Assembly (NCBI GenBank): GCA_019119205.1
Contig: DWXK01000080.1
Span: forward strand, 1-41,695
Reading direction: 5' to 3'
Length of the DNA stretch: 41,695 bases
DNA from: Candidatus Mediterraneibacter intestinavium
GTDB taxonomy: Bacteria; Bacillota; Clostridia; Lachnospirales; Lachnospiraceae
Position numbers and translations under genes: made by a program. Numbering within the stretch: the stretch's first letter is position 1; every line of letters begins with the position of its first letter. Of this stretch, positions 16,634-24,227 are shown piece after piece. Under the pieces are notes generated by a model. It was not told the origin of the DNA. It did not search any database and saw only the letters and a list, made by a program, of their open reading frames with translations.

Positions 16634-17497
16634 CTATTTCGTCAGTATCTCGATCCCGTCTTCTTTCACCAGAACCATATACTCAATCTGAGCGGAGAGT
16701 CCGTCATCGATCGTGTACACGGTCCAGTCATTGTCCTCATCCACGAAGAAATCCGGGCTTCCCTCGTTGATCATGGGCTCGATGGTGAACATCATGCCCG
16801 GAACGAGCAGCATCTCGCTCCCTTTGGGGGTGACATAGCTGACGAAAGGATCTTCGTGGAACTCCAGTCCGATGCCGTGCCCGCCGATCTCCTCGACGAC
16901 AGAGTAGCCGTTGGCTCTGGCGTGGGTGTTGATGGCGTCAGCGATATCTCCCAGGTGCCCCCAGGGTCTTGCGGCTGCCAGCCCCAGCTCAACGCACTCT
17001 TCTGTAACCCGGATCAGGCGTTCTGCCCGGTCGGAGATCTTGCCCATCTTGAACATACGGGAGGCGTCGGAGAAGTATCCGTCCAGGATCGTGGAGACAT
17101 CTACGTTGATGATATCCCCTTCCTGAAGGATGATATTTTCATCCGGGATGCCGTGGCAGATCTCGTTGTTGATGGAAGTGCACACGCTTTTCGGGAATCC
17201 CTGGTAGTCCAGGGGAGCAGGTATCCCGCCGTGCTCCGTTGTAAAGCGGTAAACGATCTCGTCGATCTCGGCTGTGCTCATCCCGATGCGGATATGTTTT
17301 GCAACCTCGTCAAGCACTGCGGTATTGAGCGCGGCGCTCTTTTTGATCATCTCGATCTGATGGGGCGTTTTCAACAGCTTCCGGGACGGTACGATCTCTC
17401 CTCTCTCTGCGTGAAGCATCATTTTTTCTTCGATCGGCATATGGCATTTTTTATACTTTTTGCCGCTGCCGCACCAGCATAGGTCATTTCTCTCCAT
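16634..17497 (-). CDS. map: Type I methionine aminopeptidase with N-terminal SEC-C motif
   Basis: Removes the initiator methionine from new proteins. Metal ligands of the pita-bread fold are visible: D133 (NVDVST), D144 (SDASR), H207 (GGHGIG), E240 (FTIEPM) and E272 (QIEYMV). The substrate-contact His is H115 (CHGIP). The first about 25 residues hold a SEC-C zinc motif with C7, C9, C18 and H19 (CWCGSGKKYKKCH), a known extension that resembles the SecA tail and may tether the enzyme at the ribosome. It has 287 residues. The start at 17497 follows AGAGGAGATGTGATTC. It lies 56 bases downstream of the DUF1015 gene on the same strand, with no terminator between, so the two are probably co-transcribed. 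Confidence 0.96.
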   Translation of the reverse strand: MERNDLCWCGSGKKYKKCHMPIEEKMMLHAERGEIVPSRKLLKTPHQIEMIKKSAALNTAVLDEVAKHIRIGMSTAEIDEIVYRFTTEHGGIPAPLDYQGFPKSVCTSINNEICHGIPDENIILQEGDIINVDVSTILDGYFSDASRMFKMGKISDRAERLIRVTEECVELGLAAARPWGHLGDIADAINTHARANGYSVVEEIGGHGIGLEFHEDPFVSYVTPKGSEMLLVPGMMFTIEPMINEGSPDFFVDEDNDWTVYTIDDGLSAQIEYMVLVKEDGIEILTK

Positions 17498-17553
17498 GAA
17501 TCACATCTCCTCTTTTTTGATCTTATAATAAATTTGTAAATGTTCCGTTTCAG

Positions 17554-18789
17554 TCAGAACTGATGGATAAACAGTCCGCTGCGCAGTTTCGGCTCGAACC
17601 ATGTGGATTTCGGGGGCATGAGCATCCCGGAATCGGCAACGCGCATGAGTTCGTCCATGGAAGTCGGATACATGGAAAAAGCGATCCCGCCTGAGTGATC
17701 TGCCTTTTTCTCCAGTTCTTTCAGTCCTCGGATTCCTCCGATGAAGGAGATCCGGGAATCAGTCTTCGGGTCATGGATGCCGAGCACAGGAGCAAGGATC
17801 TGATCCTGCAGTATCGATACATCAAGACCTTTTACAGGATCATCGGAACAGACTTCCGGTCTTGCCGTGAGTCTGAACCATCGTCCTGCATGATACATGC
17901 CGAACTCACCCTTTTTGGCAGGGCGGTAAGGTTCTGAGCCGTTGTCTTTGATCTCAAACGTATTTTCTATGATATCCAGTATTTTGTCAAATGTATATCC
18001 GTTCAGGTCAGTGACTACACGGTTGTAGTCGCAGATCTTAAGTTCATCTGCCGGAAAGAGAACGGACAGAAAGAAATTATATTCCTCAGTACCTTTGGAG
18101 CACGCGTCTTCCGCTCTTCGTTTCAACCCGACCTTTACAGCGGATGCCGCACGGTGATGACCGTCCGCGATATAAAGGTGAGGGATGAGAGAAAATAAAC
18201 GAGAAATATTCCCGATATCCTCCGGATCGTCAATGCGCCAGACAGAATGACGTATCTCATCCTCTGAAACAAAATCATAAAGAGGATCCTGTTCCTGTAC
18301 CTTTTGCAGAACTACCCTGACCGCGTTATCCGGGCGGTATGCGAGGAAGATAGGTCCGGTCTGTGCGCAGCAGGTATCGATATGGCGGAAACGGTCCAGT
18401 TCTTTAGCCTCAAGTGTATTCTCGTGTTTCAGGATCACGCCGTCCATGTAGTCGTCGACAGAAGCACAGCCAACAAGTCCTGTCTGTGTCCGCCCGTCCA
18501 TGGTGAGGGCATAGATATAATAGCAGGGAGTTTCTTCCGTTAAAAACTGCCCTTCTCTGAGCATATCATTTATTGTATCCCGCGCCCTGTCATAAACTTC
18601 CCGGGAATACATGTCTGTTCCTTCCGGAAACTGCGTTTCGGCGCGGTCGATCCTGAGAAAGGATAAAGGCTCCTGTTCTGTGATCCGGCGCGCTTCTGCA
18701 CTGCTGTATACATCATATGGAAGCGCCGCTATGGAAGAAGCAAGGTCTGCAGCCGGTCTGACGGCGCGAAATGGTCGAATGGTAGTCAT
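17554..18789 (-). CDS. DUF1015 family protein
   Basis: Conserved protein of 411 residues with the DUF1015 signature: an N-terminal IRPFRAVRP and PYDVYSS segment, SFLRID, and the strongly conserved YIADGHHRAASA in the middle. The start at 18789 follows AAAGGAGAACAGA. A longer frame to 18831 lacks a ribosome binding site. There is no membrane segment or signal peptide. The biochemical role of the family is not established. In many Clostridia a member sits with serine biosynthesis genes (serA/serC), but none is visible here. Its only same-strand neighbour is map. Family assignment is firm and function is unknown. Confidence 0.88.
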   Translation of the reverse strand: MTTIRPFRAVRPAADLASSIAALPYDVYSSAEARRITEQEPLSFLRIDRAETQFPEGTDMYSREVYDRARDTINDMLREGQFLTEETPCYYIYALTMDGRTQTGLVGCASVDDYMDGVILKHENTLEAKELDRFRHIDTCCAQTGPIFLAYRPDNAVRVVLQKVQEQDPLYDFVSEDEIRHSVWRIDDPEDIGNISRLFSLIPHLYIADGHHRAASAVKVGLKRRAEDACSKGTEEYNFFLSVLFPADELKICDYNRVVTDLNGYTFDKILDIIENTFEIKDNGSEPYRPAKKGEFGMYHAGRWFRLTARPEVCSDDPVKGLDVSILQDQILAPVLGIHDPKTDSRISFIGGIRGLKELEKKADHSGGIAFSMYPTSMDELMRVADSGMLMPPKSTWFEPKLRSGLFIHQF

Positions 18790-19002
18790 TCTGTTCTCCT
18801 TTATATTGATCGGAATATCGATCATACTCATTTATCCCCGCAGGCAGCAGGCCGGGCGGATATGCTTTCATGTCCGTTTGGCGGCTGCAGCCACGCGTGA
18901 ACTGTAAACATTCTAGCACAGATCAGAGGAAAAAGATACATCTGATGCTTGCCCATTGAGAAAAAATATAGTACCATTAAGGTTCAGAGGAGTGATATAC
19001 AT

Positions 19003-19611
19003 ATGTTATACTGGATCATACTGATCCTGCTGATACTCGGCATCATAGCCCTGCTCGGCGGGACATTCGTGACAATAAAAAAGAATAAGGCAGAAGACGC
19101 CAGGCTTCTCAGAAGGAAGAAGGGGCGCCGGCGTGATGAAGACGATCATGACGAGGACGGCTATCCAGGGGACGACTACGACGATGAAGATGACGATCCC
19201 GATGAGCGTCCGAGAAGGCGCAGATCCCAGCGGGCTGCGGAGCGTGACCTGGATGAACCGGCACCACGGCGCCAGAAGCGGAGAAGACAGTGGAAGATCA
19301 TCATGGAGGATATAGACAGCTGGCAGAAATACAGCTTTATCTTCTACGAGACAGTAGGGATCGGACGGGGCAAAGACGGAAGCATGTATGAGAAATACCT
19401 TCCTCTTCCGACTGACGTGAGGGTATCAAAAGTCCACTGCGCGATCGTACACCATGGCGATAAGCTGTATCTGAAAGATGAGGATTCCAGGAACGGCACC
19501 TTCCTGAACGGGAAGCGGATCGACAGGCCGATCGTGATCCAGAAGGATGACGTGATCGGAGTTGGCGAGACCAGGCTGGAGATCCAGAGGATATTGAGGG
19601 AAAGTGAATAG
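19003..19611 (+). CDS. Membrane-tethered FHA domain protein
   Basis: Protein of 202 residues with a phosphothreonine-binding FHA domain facing the cytoplasm. One membrane segment occupies about 3-24. A very charged linker follows (about 25-105): first basic, then an Asp/Glu-rich run, then Arg-rich. The FHA domain covers about 115-200, with VGIGRGKDG, VSKVHCAIV (Ser and His of the SxxH motif) and DSRNGTFLNGKRI, all hallmarks of a functional fold. The start at 19003 follows AGAGGAGTGATATACAT. The longer frame starts with TTG at 18949. No Ser/Thr kinase or type VII secretion gene lies nearby, so its partner is unknown. A terminator follows at 19628. Confidence 0.88.
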   Translation: MLYWIILILLILGIIALLGGTFVTIKKNKAEDARLLRRKKGRRRDEDDHDEDGYPGDDYDDEDDDPDERPRRRRSQRAAERDLDEPAPRRQKRRRQWKIIMEDIDSWQKYSFIFYETVGIGRGKDGSMYEKYLPLPTDVRVSKVHCAIVHHGDKLYLKDEDSRNGTFLNGKRIDRPIVIQKDDVIGVGETRLEIQRILRESE

Positions 19612-19627
19612 AGAAAACGTATGATAT

Positions 19628-19676
19628 AAGGACCGAGGACAGACGGATGAAAACGTCTTTCTTCGGTCCTTGTTTA
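19628..19676. terminator. Terminator between FHA gene and convergent COG1915 gene
   Basis: AAGGACCGA and TCGGTCCTT enclose an inner AGACG/CGTCT stem and are followed by GTTTATT. It sits between convergent genes and may serve both. Confidence 0.65.
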
Positions 19677-19698
19677 TTCGAAGATCTAAAGCATCGGC

Positions 19699-20793
19699 TT
19701 ACATCAGTCCCAGCCCCTTCACCACGATCATGATAAAGTCCTGTACATTCGTCACGATCGTCGTCGCTGAGAGACTTCCCCTGTCCAGGAGTTTATTGAC
19801 CACAAATTCGTCTGCATCCACGGTATATAGGAAGACCGGCCTTACCGTTCCGTCTTCCATTACGCGGTAGGACGGCGTCATATTTCCTGTTGCGATGGTA
19901 TGGAGCATGGTGGCGAGGCAGACCACGGTGGTTGCCTTCTTTACCATGTTCCGCATGGCGGTCTGGCCGTCATAGGCGTTGCCGATCACCTCCGGCAGAG
20001 GACCGTCGTCACGGATCGAACCGGTGAGCACGAAGGGGACATCGTTCTTCACGCAGCTGTACATGATCCCGTTGTCAATATTATAATCGTCGATGAACTG
20101 AGCGATGGAACCGCTCCTTCTCACCCGGTTGATCACATCCAGGTGATTGTAGTGTCCATTGGGCTGGGACTTCTGTGTGTAGATATCCTGCCCCAGCGCG
20201 GTGTGGAACATGGCGCCTTCCAGATCGTGGGTGGCAAGAGCGTTCCCCGCCATGAGCCCGTCCACGTATCCGTTCTCCACCATTGCCTGCATGGCGCGTC
20301 TTGCATCGGCGTCAAAGGAGAACGCAGGCCCCATCACCCAGAGGATGTTTCCGTGTTCCTTCTCATATTTTAGAAGCTCGAAGAGTCGGTCGTAATCTCT
20401 GGCGTAGGAAGTCTCGCGGCTCCGGCCCTGACGGAAGACAAACTGGTCGTCGTTCTCGTCGTCCGCGCTTCCGAAGCCGGTGCTGTGAAGGTAGATCCCC
20501 TCCTCGGCATTCTCCGTGCGGCCGATGATCACCCTGTCGCCCAGCTCCAGATTACGGTTCTCCACGACCCGGAGTTTCCCGTCCTCCCCCAGCACCACGC
20601 TGGAGTCCATACGGCTCTCTTCAGCCAGGATCCATTTTCCGTTGATCTTGAAATATTCCGGATACATGGATGTACTGTGATAGTTTTCCGGTGCGACTCC
20701 TTTGATAGTCACTTCCTCCCAGGAAGCGTCGGGCGCTTCGGCAAATTTTGGCTGTGTAAAATCTGGTTCTCTGTATTTGGGTAAATGAAACAT
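19699..20793 (-). CDS. COG1915/TIGR00300 protein, ornithine cyclodeaminase-like
   Basis: Member of the LOR/SDH-related family (TIGR00300, COG1915). Archaeal and cyanobacterial relatives (the C-terminal part of AgrE/ArgZ) convert ornithine to proline and ammonia with NAD. Conserved stretches include GNALATHDLEGAMFHTALG, HYNHLDVINRVRRSGSI, PFVLTGSIRDDGPLPEV and VDADEFVVNKLLDRG. It has 364 residues from the ATG at 20793, which follows AAAGAGGTACCTT. A GTG at 20862 would overlap the upstream stop (GTGA) and add 23 residues, but it has no well-placed ribosome binding site and adds unconserved sequence. It follows the amidohydrolase on the same strand. Cyclodeaminase activity is inferred from relatives and is not proven for this subgroup. 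Confidence 0.8.
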   Translation of the reverse strand: MFHLPKYREPDFTQPKFAEAPDASWEEVTIKGVAPENYHSTSMYPEYFKINGKWILAEESRMDSSVVLGEDGKLRVVENRNLELGDRVIIGRTENAEEGIYLHSTGFGSADDENDDQFVFRQGRSRETSYARDYDRLFELLKYEKEHGNILWVMGPAFSFDADARRAMQAMVENGYVDGLMAGNALATHDLEGAMFHTALGQDIYTQKSQPNGHYNHLDVINRVRRSGSIAQFIDDYNIDNGIMYSCVKNDVPFVLTGSIRDDGPLPEVIGNAYDGQTAMRNMVKKATTVVCLATMLHTIATGNMTPSYRVMEDGTVRPVFLYTVDADEFVVNKLLDRGSLSATTIVTNVQDFIMIVVKGLGLM

Positions 20794-20858
20794 AAGGTAC
20801 CTCTTTCGTCTTTTTTTAGTAGTATTTTCAGTATTTCCGGTCTGCGGGCTCCCGGCGG

Positions 20859-22469
20859 TCACTCTTCTTTCTGATAGACAAGCTCGCCGTCTATGTAGGT
20901 CTGGAGGACACAGATCTTATCAATGTCCTCCGGAGCGGATTCGAGGATGTCCCCGCTCAGGACAGCGAAGTCCGCCCGGTATCCCGGCGCGAGCATGCCC
21001 ATGTCATGAAATCCGGCGATCTGTGCGGATTCTCTTGTGTAGAGTTTCAGCGCCGTCTCGATATCGATGGCCTGATCAGCGCCGCAGTCTGCGTCCAGAT
21101 AGGATTTTCGCGTGACGGCGAGTTTTAATCCCGGGAAGGGATCTGACGGGACTGCCCAGAAAGTTGCCGGGGCGTCCGTGGAAAATCCGGTCTTTACTCC
21201 TTTTTCCAGCATATGCCGGAAGGGGTAGCACTTCTTCAGCCGTTCGCTCCCCAGGTTTTTCAGATAGCTTGCGCTTTCCGCATAGGGGAAGATGGGCTGC
21301 GTGATAAATGCGATACCGGAGGCGGCGGCCCGGTCCAGGCTCTCCTCCTTCGGCTCTGTAACGTGTTCGATACGGACATAAGGCGTTCCGTCCTCCATCC
21401 AGTTGTCCTCACCGGCGGCCCGGTCCACCATCCGTGCGATGGTCCGGGACCCCATGGCGTGCATGGAGAGCTGGCAGTGATGCTCTTTACAGAAAGCAAT
21501 TGCGGATTCGATCAGTTCATCGCTGCAGGTGGAAATGCCGTATTCGTCGTCAGAACCGTAATAGGGGGCGTCCATCCATGCGGTCCTTCCGGAGATGCTT
21601 CCGTCCCCGATCAGTTTTAAACCGGCGGCGAAGATCTGGCGGTCTTTATCCATCCGCTCTTCCGGGATGGTAAAGGTCTTATCGTCCGCAAAGAAATCCC
21701 ACATATAATAGACTCCCACTCTCTGACGGAATCCTTTCTCCGCGGCTTTCTCGTAGATCGGGATATTGTCGCTGGAATCAAGGTTACCCATGTCGCAGAT
21801 GGCGGTGATCCCCTGGGAAGTCAGAAGCTTTCCGAGATCGAGGAGATTCTGGACTTTCTGCTCCTCCGGGACAGGGGGAACCAGCCCGGACATCAGGTTC
21901 CTGGCATTTTCCTTCAAAACGCCGGTGGGGTCGCCGTTCTCATCCCGCTCGATCTCGCCGCCCGGTGGATCCGGTGTGTTCCGGTCGATACCCGCCATCT
22001 CAAGGGCGCGGCTGTTGACGCAGCGGATATGGGCACAGGTCCGCATAAGACATACCGGAGCGTCGCTGCATCCCCGGTCCAGGTCATAGCGTGTGGGCGA
22101 GCGCTTCTCAAGAAGAGACTGCTCATCATAGCCCCATCCTTCGACCCATTTCTCCGGTCCCTGTTCTTCCCTGCGTTTTTTCAACGCCTGGACAAGGTCT
22201 TCGATGGAATTGACGGCGGGGGGCATGATCGTGATCTGTTTGCTGAAATCCGCCAGCATGACAGGGTGCATATGCGCATCCACAAAGCCGGGGATCACGC
22301 GCCGGCCTTTCAGGTCGACGACAGTCCCTTTCGTTTCGGGAAGATCCTCCTGTTTTCCGATCCAGCGGATCCGTCCGCCGGATATGATCATGCTGTCAGC
22401 ATAGGGATTCTGGTCGTCGGCAGTAAAGATCCTGCCGTTGATATAAATAGAAGTATCAGAATTATTCAT
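20859..22469 (-). CDS. YtcJ-like amidohydrolase family protein
   Basis: Metal-dependent hydrolase of the amidohydrolase superfamily (YtcJ/LAF3 type, Amidohydro_3), 536 residues and cytoplasmic. The N-terminal beta domain begins IYINGRIFTADDQ. The barrel metal site shows FVDAHMHP. Later motifs are SMHAMGSRTIARMV, RIEHVTEP and GFSTDAPA, which give the other histidines and the catalytic aspartate. The C-terminal beta domain ends in GYRADFAVL. Start at 22469: AAAGGAGT lies 11 bases upstream. The GTG at 22478 is too close to that site. A sigma A promoter is at 22494-22522. The substrate is unknown; relatives hydrolyse amides, including N-substituted formamides and acylated amino acids. The COG1915 gene follows on the same strand. 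Confidence 0.85.
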   Translation of the reverse strand: MNNSDTSIYINGRIFTADDQNPYADSMIISGGRIRWIGKQEDLPETKGTVVDLKGRRVIPGFVDAHMHPVMLADFSKQITIMPPAVNSIEDLVQALKKRREEQGPEKWVEGWGYDEQSLLEKRSPTRYDLDRGCSDAPVCLMRTCAHIRCVNSRALEMAGIDRNTPDPPGGEIERDENGDPTGVLKENARNLMSGLVPPVPEEQKVQNLLDLGKLLTSQGITAICDMGNLDSSDNIPIYEKAAEKGFRQRVGVYYMWDFFADDKTFTIPEERMDKDRQIFAAGLKLIGDGSISGRTAWMDAPYYGSDDEYGISTCSDELIESAIAFCKEHHCQLSMHAMGSRTIARMVDRAAGEDNWMEDGTPYVRIEHVTEPKEESLDRAAASGIAFITQPIFPYAESASYLKNLGSERLKKCYPFRHMLEKGVKTGFSTDAPATFWAVPSDPFPGLKLAVTRKSYLDADCGADQAIDIETALKLYTRESAQIAGFHDMGMLAPGYRADFAVLSGDILESAPEDIDKICVLQTYIDGELVYQKEE

Positions 22470-22493
22470 GGTTAACACACTCCTTTAAGGACT

Positions 22494-22522
22494 ATCATAA
22501 CAGAAGAACAGGAACTTTTAAA
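22494..22522 (-). promoter_or_regulatory. Sigma A promoter for the amidohydrolase gene
   Basis: Read on the minus strand: TTTAAA (22522-22517), a 17-base spacer and TATGAT (22499-22494), with TGT in front of the -10 as an extended element. The predicted leader is about 19 bases. Confidence 0.6.
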
Positions 22523-22752
22523 GAAATTGCGCTGCATTTAAAAAAGGAGATTGACAAAAATTACCCGGAGAGCGGGGAAAGACAAAAAAATAGTGTGATT
22601 TTAGTGGAAAAATTGTTTGTGCAAATTCTCACGAAAAGGTTGCATAAATGCGTAAAAAATGGTAGCATAAGCATAATTATACAGTTAAAATTATATTTAT
22701 AAATTATCCTGAGACAGCGCACAAAGAGGTGGCAAGATAGATAAAACGGTTC
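22523..22752 (+). other. Non-coding AT-rich part of the 438-base divergent region
   Basis: No open frame of note. On the plus strand, TTGCAT (from 22640), 17 bases and TAGCAT form a weak promoter-like pair. GCATAA is repeated around 22640-22675. A very AT-rich stretch follows (22675-22710). An RNA starting here would run into the terminator at 22753. I do not recognise any known riboswitch or T-box in it. Confidence 0.4.
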
Positions 22753-22787
22753 GAGAGTTCCGCGGGAGGAACTCTCTTTATTTTTTT
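22753..22787 (+). terminator. Strong intrinsic terminator upstream of the M20/YfcC operon
   Basis: A perfect 9-pair stem GAGAGTTCC / GGAACTCTC with loop GCGGGA is followed by TTTATTTTTTT. No gene precedes it on this strand, so it must end a leader or a small RNA. The M20 start codon is 121 bases further on. Confidence 0.88.
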
Positions 22788-22907
22788 GAGCGATAAACCC
22801 GGAGGGCTGCTGCATGGATGGGCAAGCTTGCTTGAACAGACATGCGGACATCCGACGGGCAATGGACAGTGCGGGGCTGACTTGGGAGGGACAGGAGAGG
22901 AAAGATC

Positions 22908-24146
22908 ATGAGCATATCAGCGTCAGAGATCAGGGAAAAGGCGGAAAAGATCCGGGGACAGATCGCGGCGGACAGACGGCGGCTTCACCAGATCCCGGAG
23001 ATCGGGATGGATCTTCCGGAGACCAGAGATTACATCCGGAAACGTTTGAATGAGATGGAAATCCCGTGGCGTGACTGCGGAGGAAAAGTGCCGGATAAGG
23101 TAATGAAAGATTTTATGGAGGCGGGATTCCCAAAGATGGAGCGTGCCATCGGGATCACCGCCGTGATCGGCAAAGGCAGCCCGTGTATCCTGCTCCGGGC
23201 GGATATGGATGCCCTTCCGATCCGTGAGGAGAGCGATCTGGAATTCAGATCCTGCAACAGCTACGGGCATATGTGCGGCCATGACAGCCACGCGGCTATG
23301 CTTCTCGGCGCGGCGCAGATCTTGAAGGATATGGAAGACTCCCTGAAAGGGAGCGTCAAACTTGTGTTCCAGCCCGGAGAGGAGACGGGAGCCGGCGCAC
23401 GTATGCTGGTGGAGAATGGCCTTCTTGAAAACCCGAAAGTGGACGCAGCGTTTGGACTCCATGTCCAGCCGGTCACCAACACAGGGGAGGTGGGGTATTC
23501 TGTGGGAGTAAATTCGTCGTCCCTGGATACTTTCATCCTGAAGATAAAAGGAAAGGGCGGACACAGTTCACAGCCTCAGCTATGCGTGGATCCGCTTATG
23601 ATCATGAACCAGGTGTACCAGGCGGTGAACCTGCTGGTCACAAGGGAGACGGATCCGGCGGCTATGGTGGCTCTCACCTGTGGCGTGGCAGAGGGCGGAA
23701 CCGCGGTGAACATCATTCCGGACGAGGCCCAGCTTCATATCGGGGTCAGGACCCAGGATGTGGAAGCTGCGGAGCATCTGACAAAGCGGATCCCGGAAGT
23801 GATCGATCACTATGTGAAGGCGTGGAACGGGGAGTATGAAATGACTGTGTTCCATACACCCTGCACCTACAGCGACAGGGATCTCTGCCGGGAGATGGTC
23901 CCGTATATGGAAGAGGTGCTGGGAAAGGATATGGTCCATCAGATCCCGCCTATGTCGGGGACGGAAGATTTCGGATATATTACGAAGGAAGTGCCCGGGA
24001 TGTTTGTGTTCCTCGGAGCGGGGAAGCCGGGGAACGCGCCGCTGCACAATTCGCACATGGTGCTGGACGAGGACGTGCTCCCGCTGGGCGCGGCGCTCCA
24101 TGCATATTCCGCGGTATCCTGGCTGGAAGCACATTCGGATAAATAA
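22908..24146 (+). CDS. M20 family metallohydrolase (amidohydrolase/N-acyl amino acid deacylase)
   Basis: Cytoplasmic di-zinc hydrolase of the M20D type (aminoacylase, hippurate and IAA-amino acid hydrolase group), 412 residues. Family marks are RRLHQIPEIGMDLPET, LRADMDALPI, the metal-binding MCGHDSHAAML, QPGEETGAGA with the catalytic glutamate, FGLHVQP, and the C-terminal NSHMVLDED histidine. The dimerisation lid domain (about 200-310) contains GKGGHSSQP. The start follows ACAGGAGAGGAAAGATC. The YfcC-type carrier follows 81 bases later, so the product probably hydrolyses what that carrier brings in, most likely an N-acyl amino acid or dipeptide. Exact substrate unknown. Confidence 0.9.
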   Translation: MSISASEIREKAEKIRGQIAADRRRLHQIPEIGMDLPETRDYIRKRLNEMEIPWRDCGGKVPDKVMKDFMEAGFPKMERAIGITAVIGKGSPCILLRADMDALPIREESDLEFRSCNSYGHMCGHDSHAAMLLGAAQILKDMEDSLKGSVKLVFQPGEETGAGARMLVENGLLENPKVDAAFGLHVQPVTNTGEVGYSVGVNSSSLDTFILKIKGKGGHSSQPQLCVDPLMIMNQVYQAVNLLVTRETDPAAMVALTCGVAEGGTAVNIIPDEAQLHIGVRTQDVEAAEHLTKRIPEVIDHYVKAWNGEYEMTVFHTPCTYSDRDLCREMVPYMEEVLGKDMVHQIPPMSGTEDFGYITKEVPGMFVFLGAGKPGNAPLHNSHMVLDEDVLPLGAALHAYSAVSWLEAHSDK

Positions 24147-24227
24147 GGAGCAGTCATAGACTGCCTGTTATGACGTCAGAAAAGCCAGGCAGGAAGAGAG
24201 TCCTGCCGGGTAAAGGAGAGAAACAAA

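Noticed and set aside
16595-17482. Open frame of 295 codons on the plus strand opposite map
   Set aside because: The minus-strand protein has all methionine aminopeptidase metal ligands and a good ribosome binding site. The plus-strand frame has neither.
22700-22800. Possible T-box or known riboswitch before the M20/YfcC operon
   Set aside because: No T-box AGGGTGGNACCGCG core, specifier loop or recognisable aptamer motif is present. Only the terminator is convincing.
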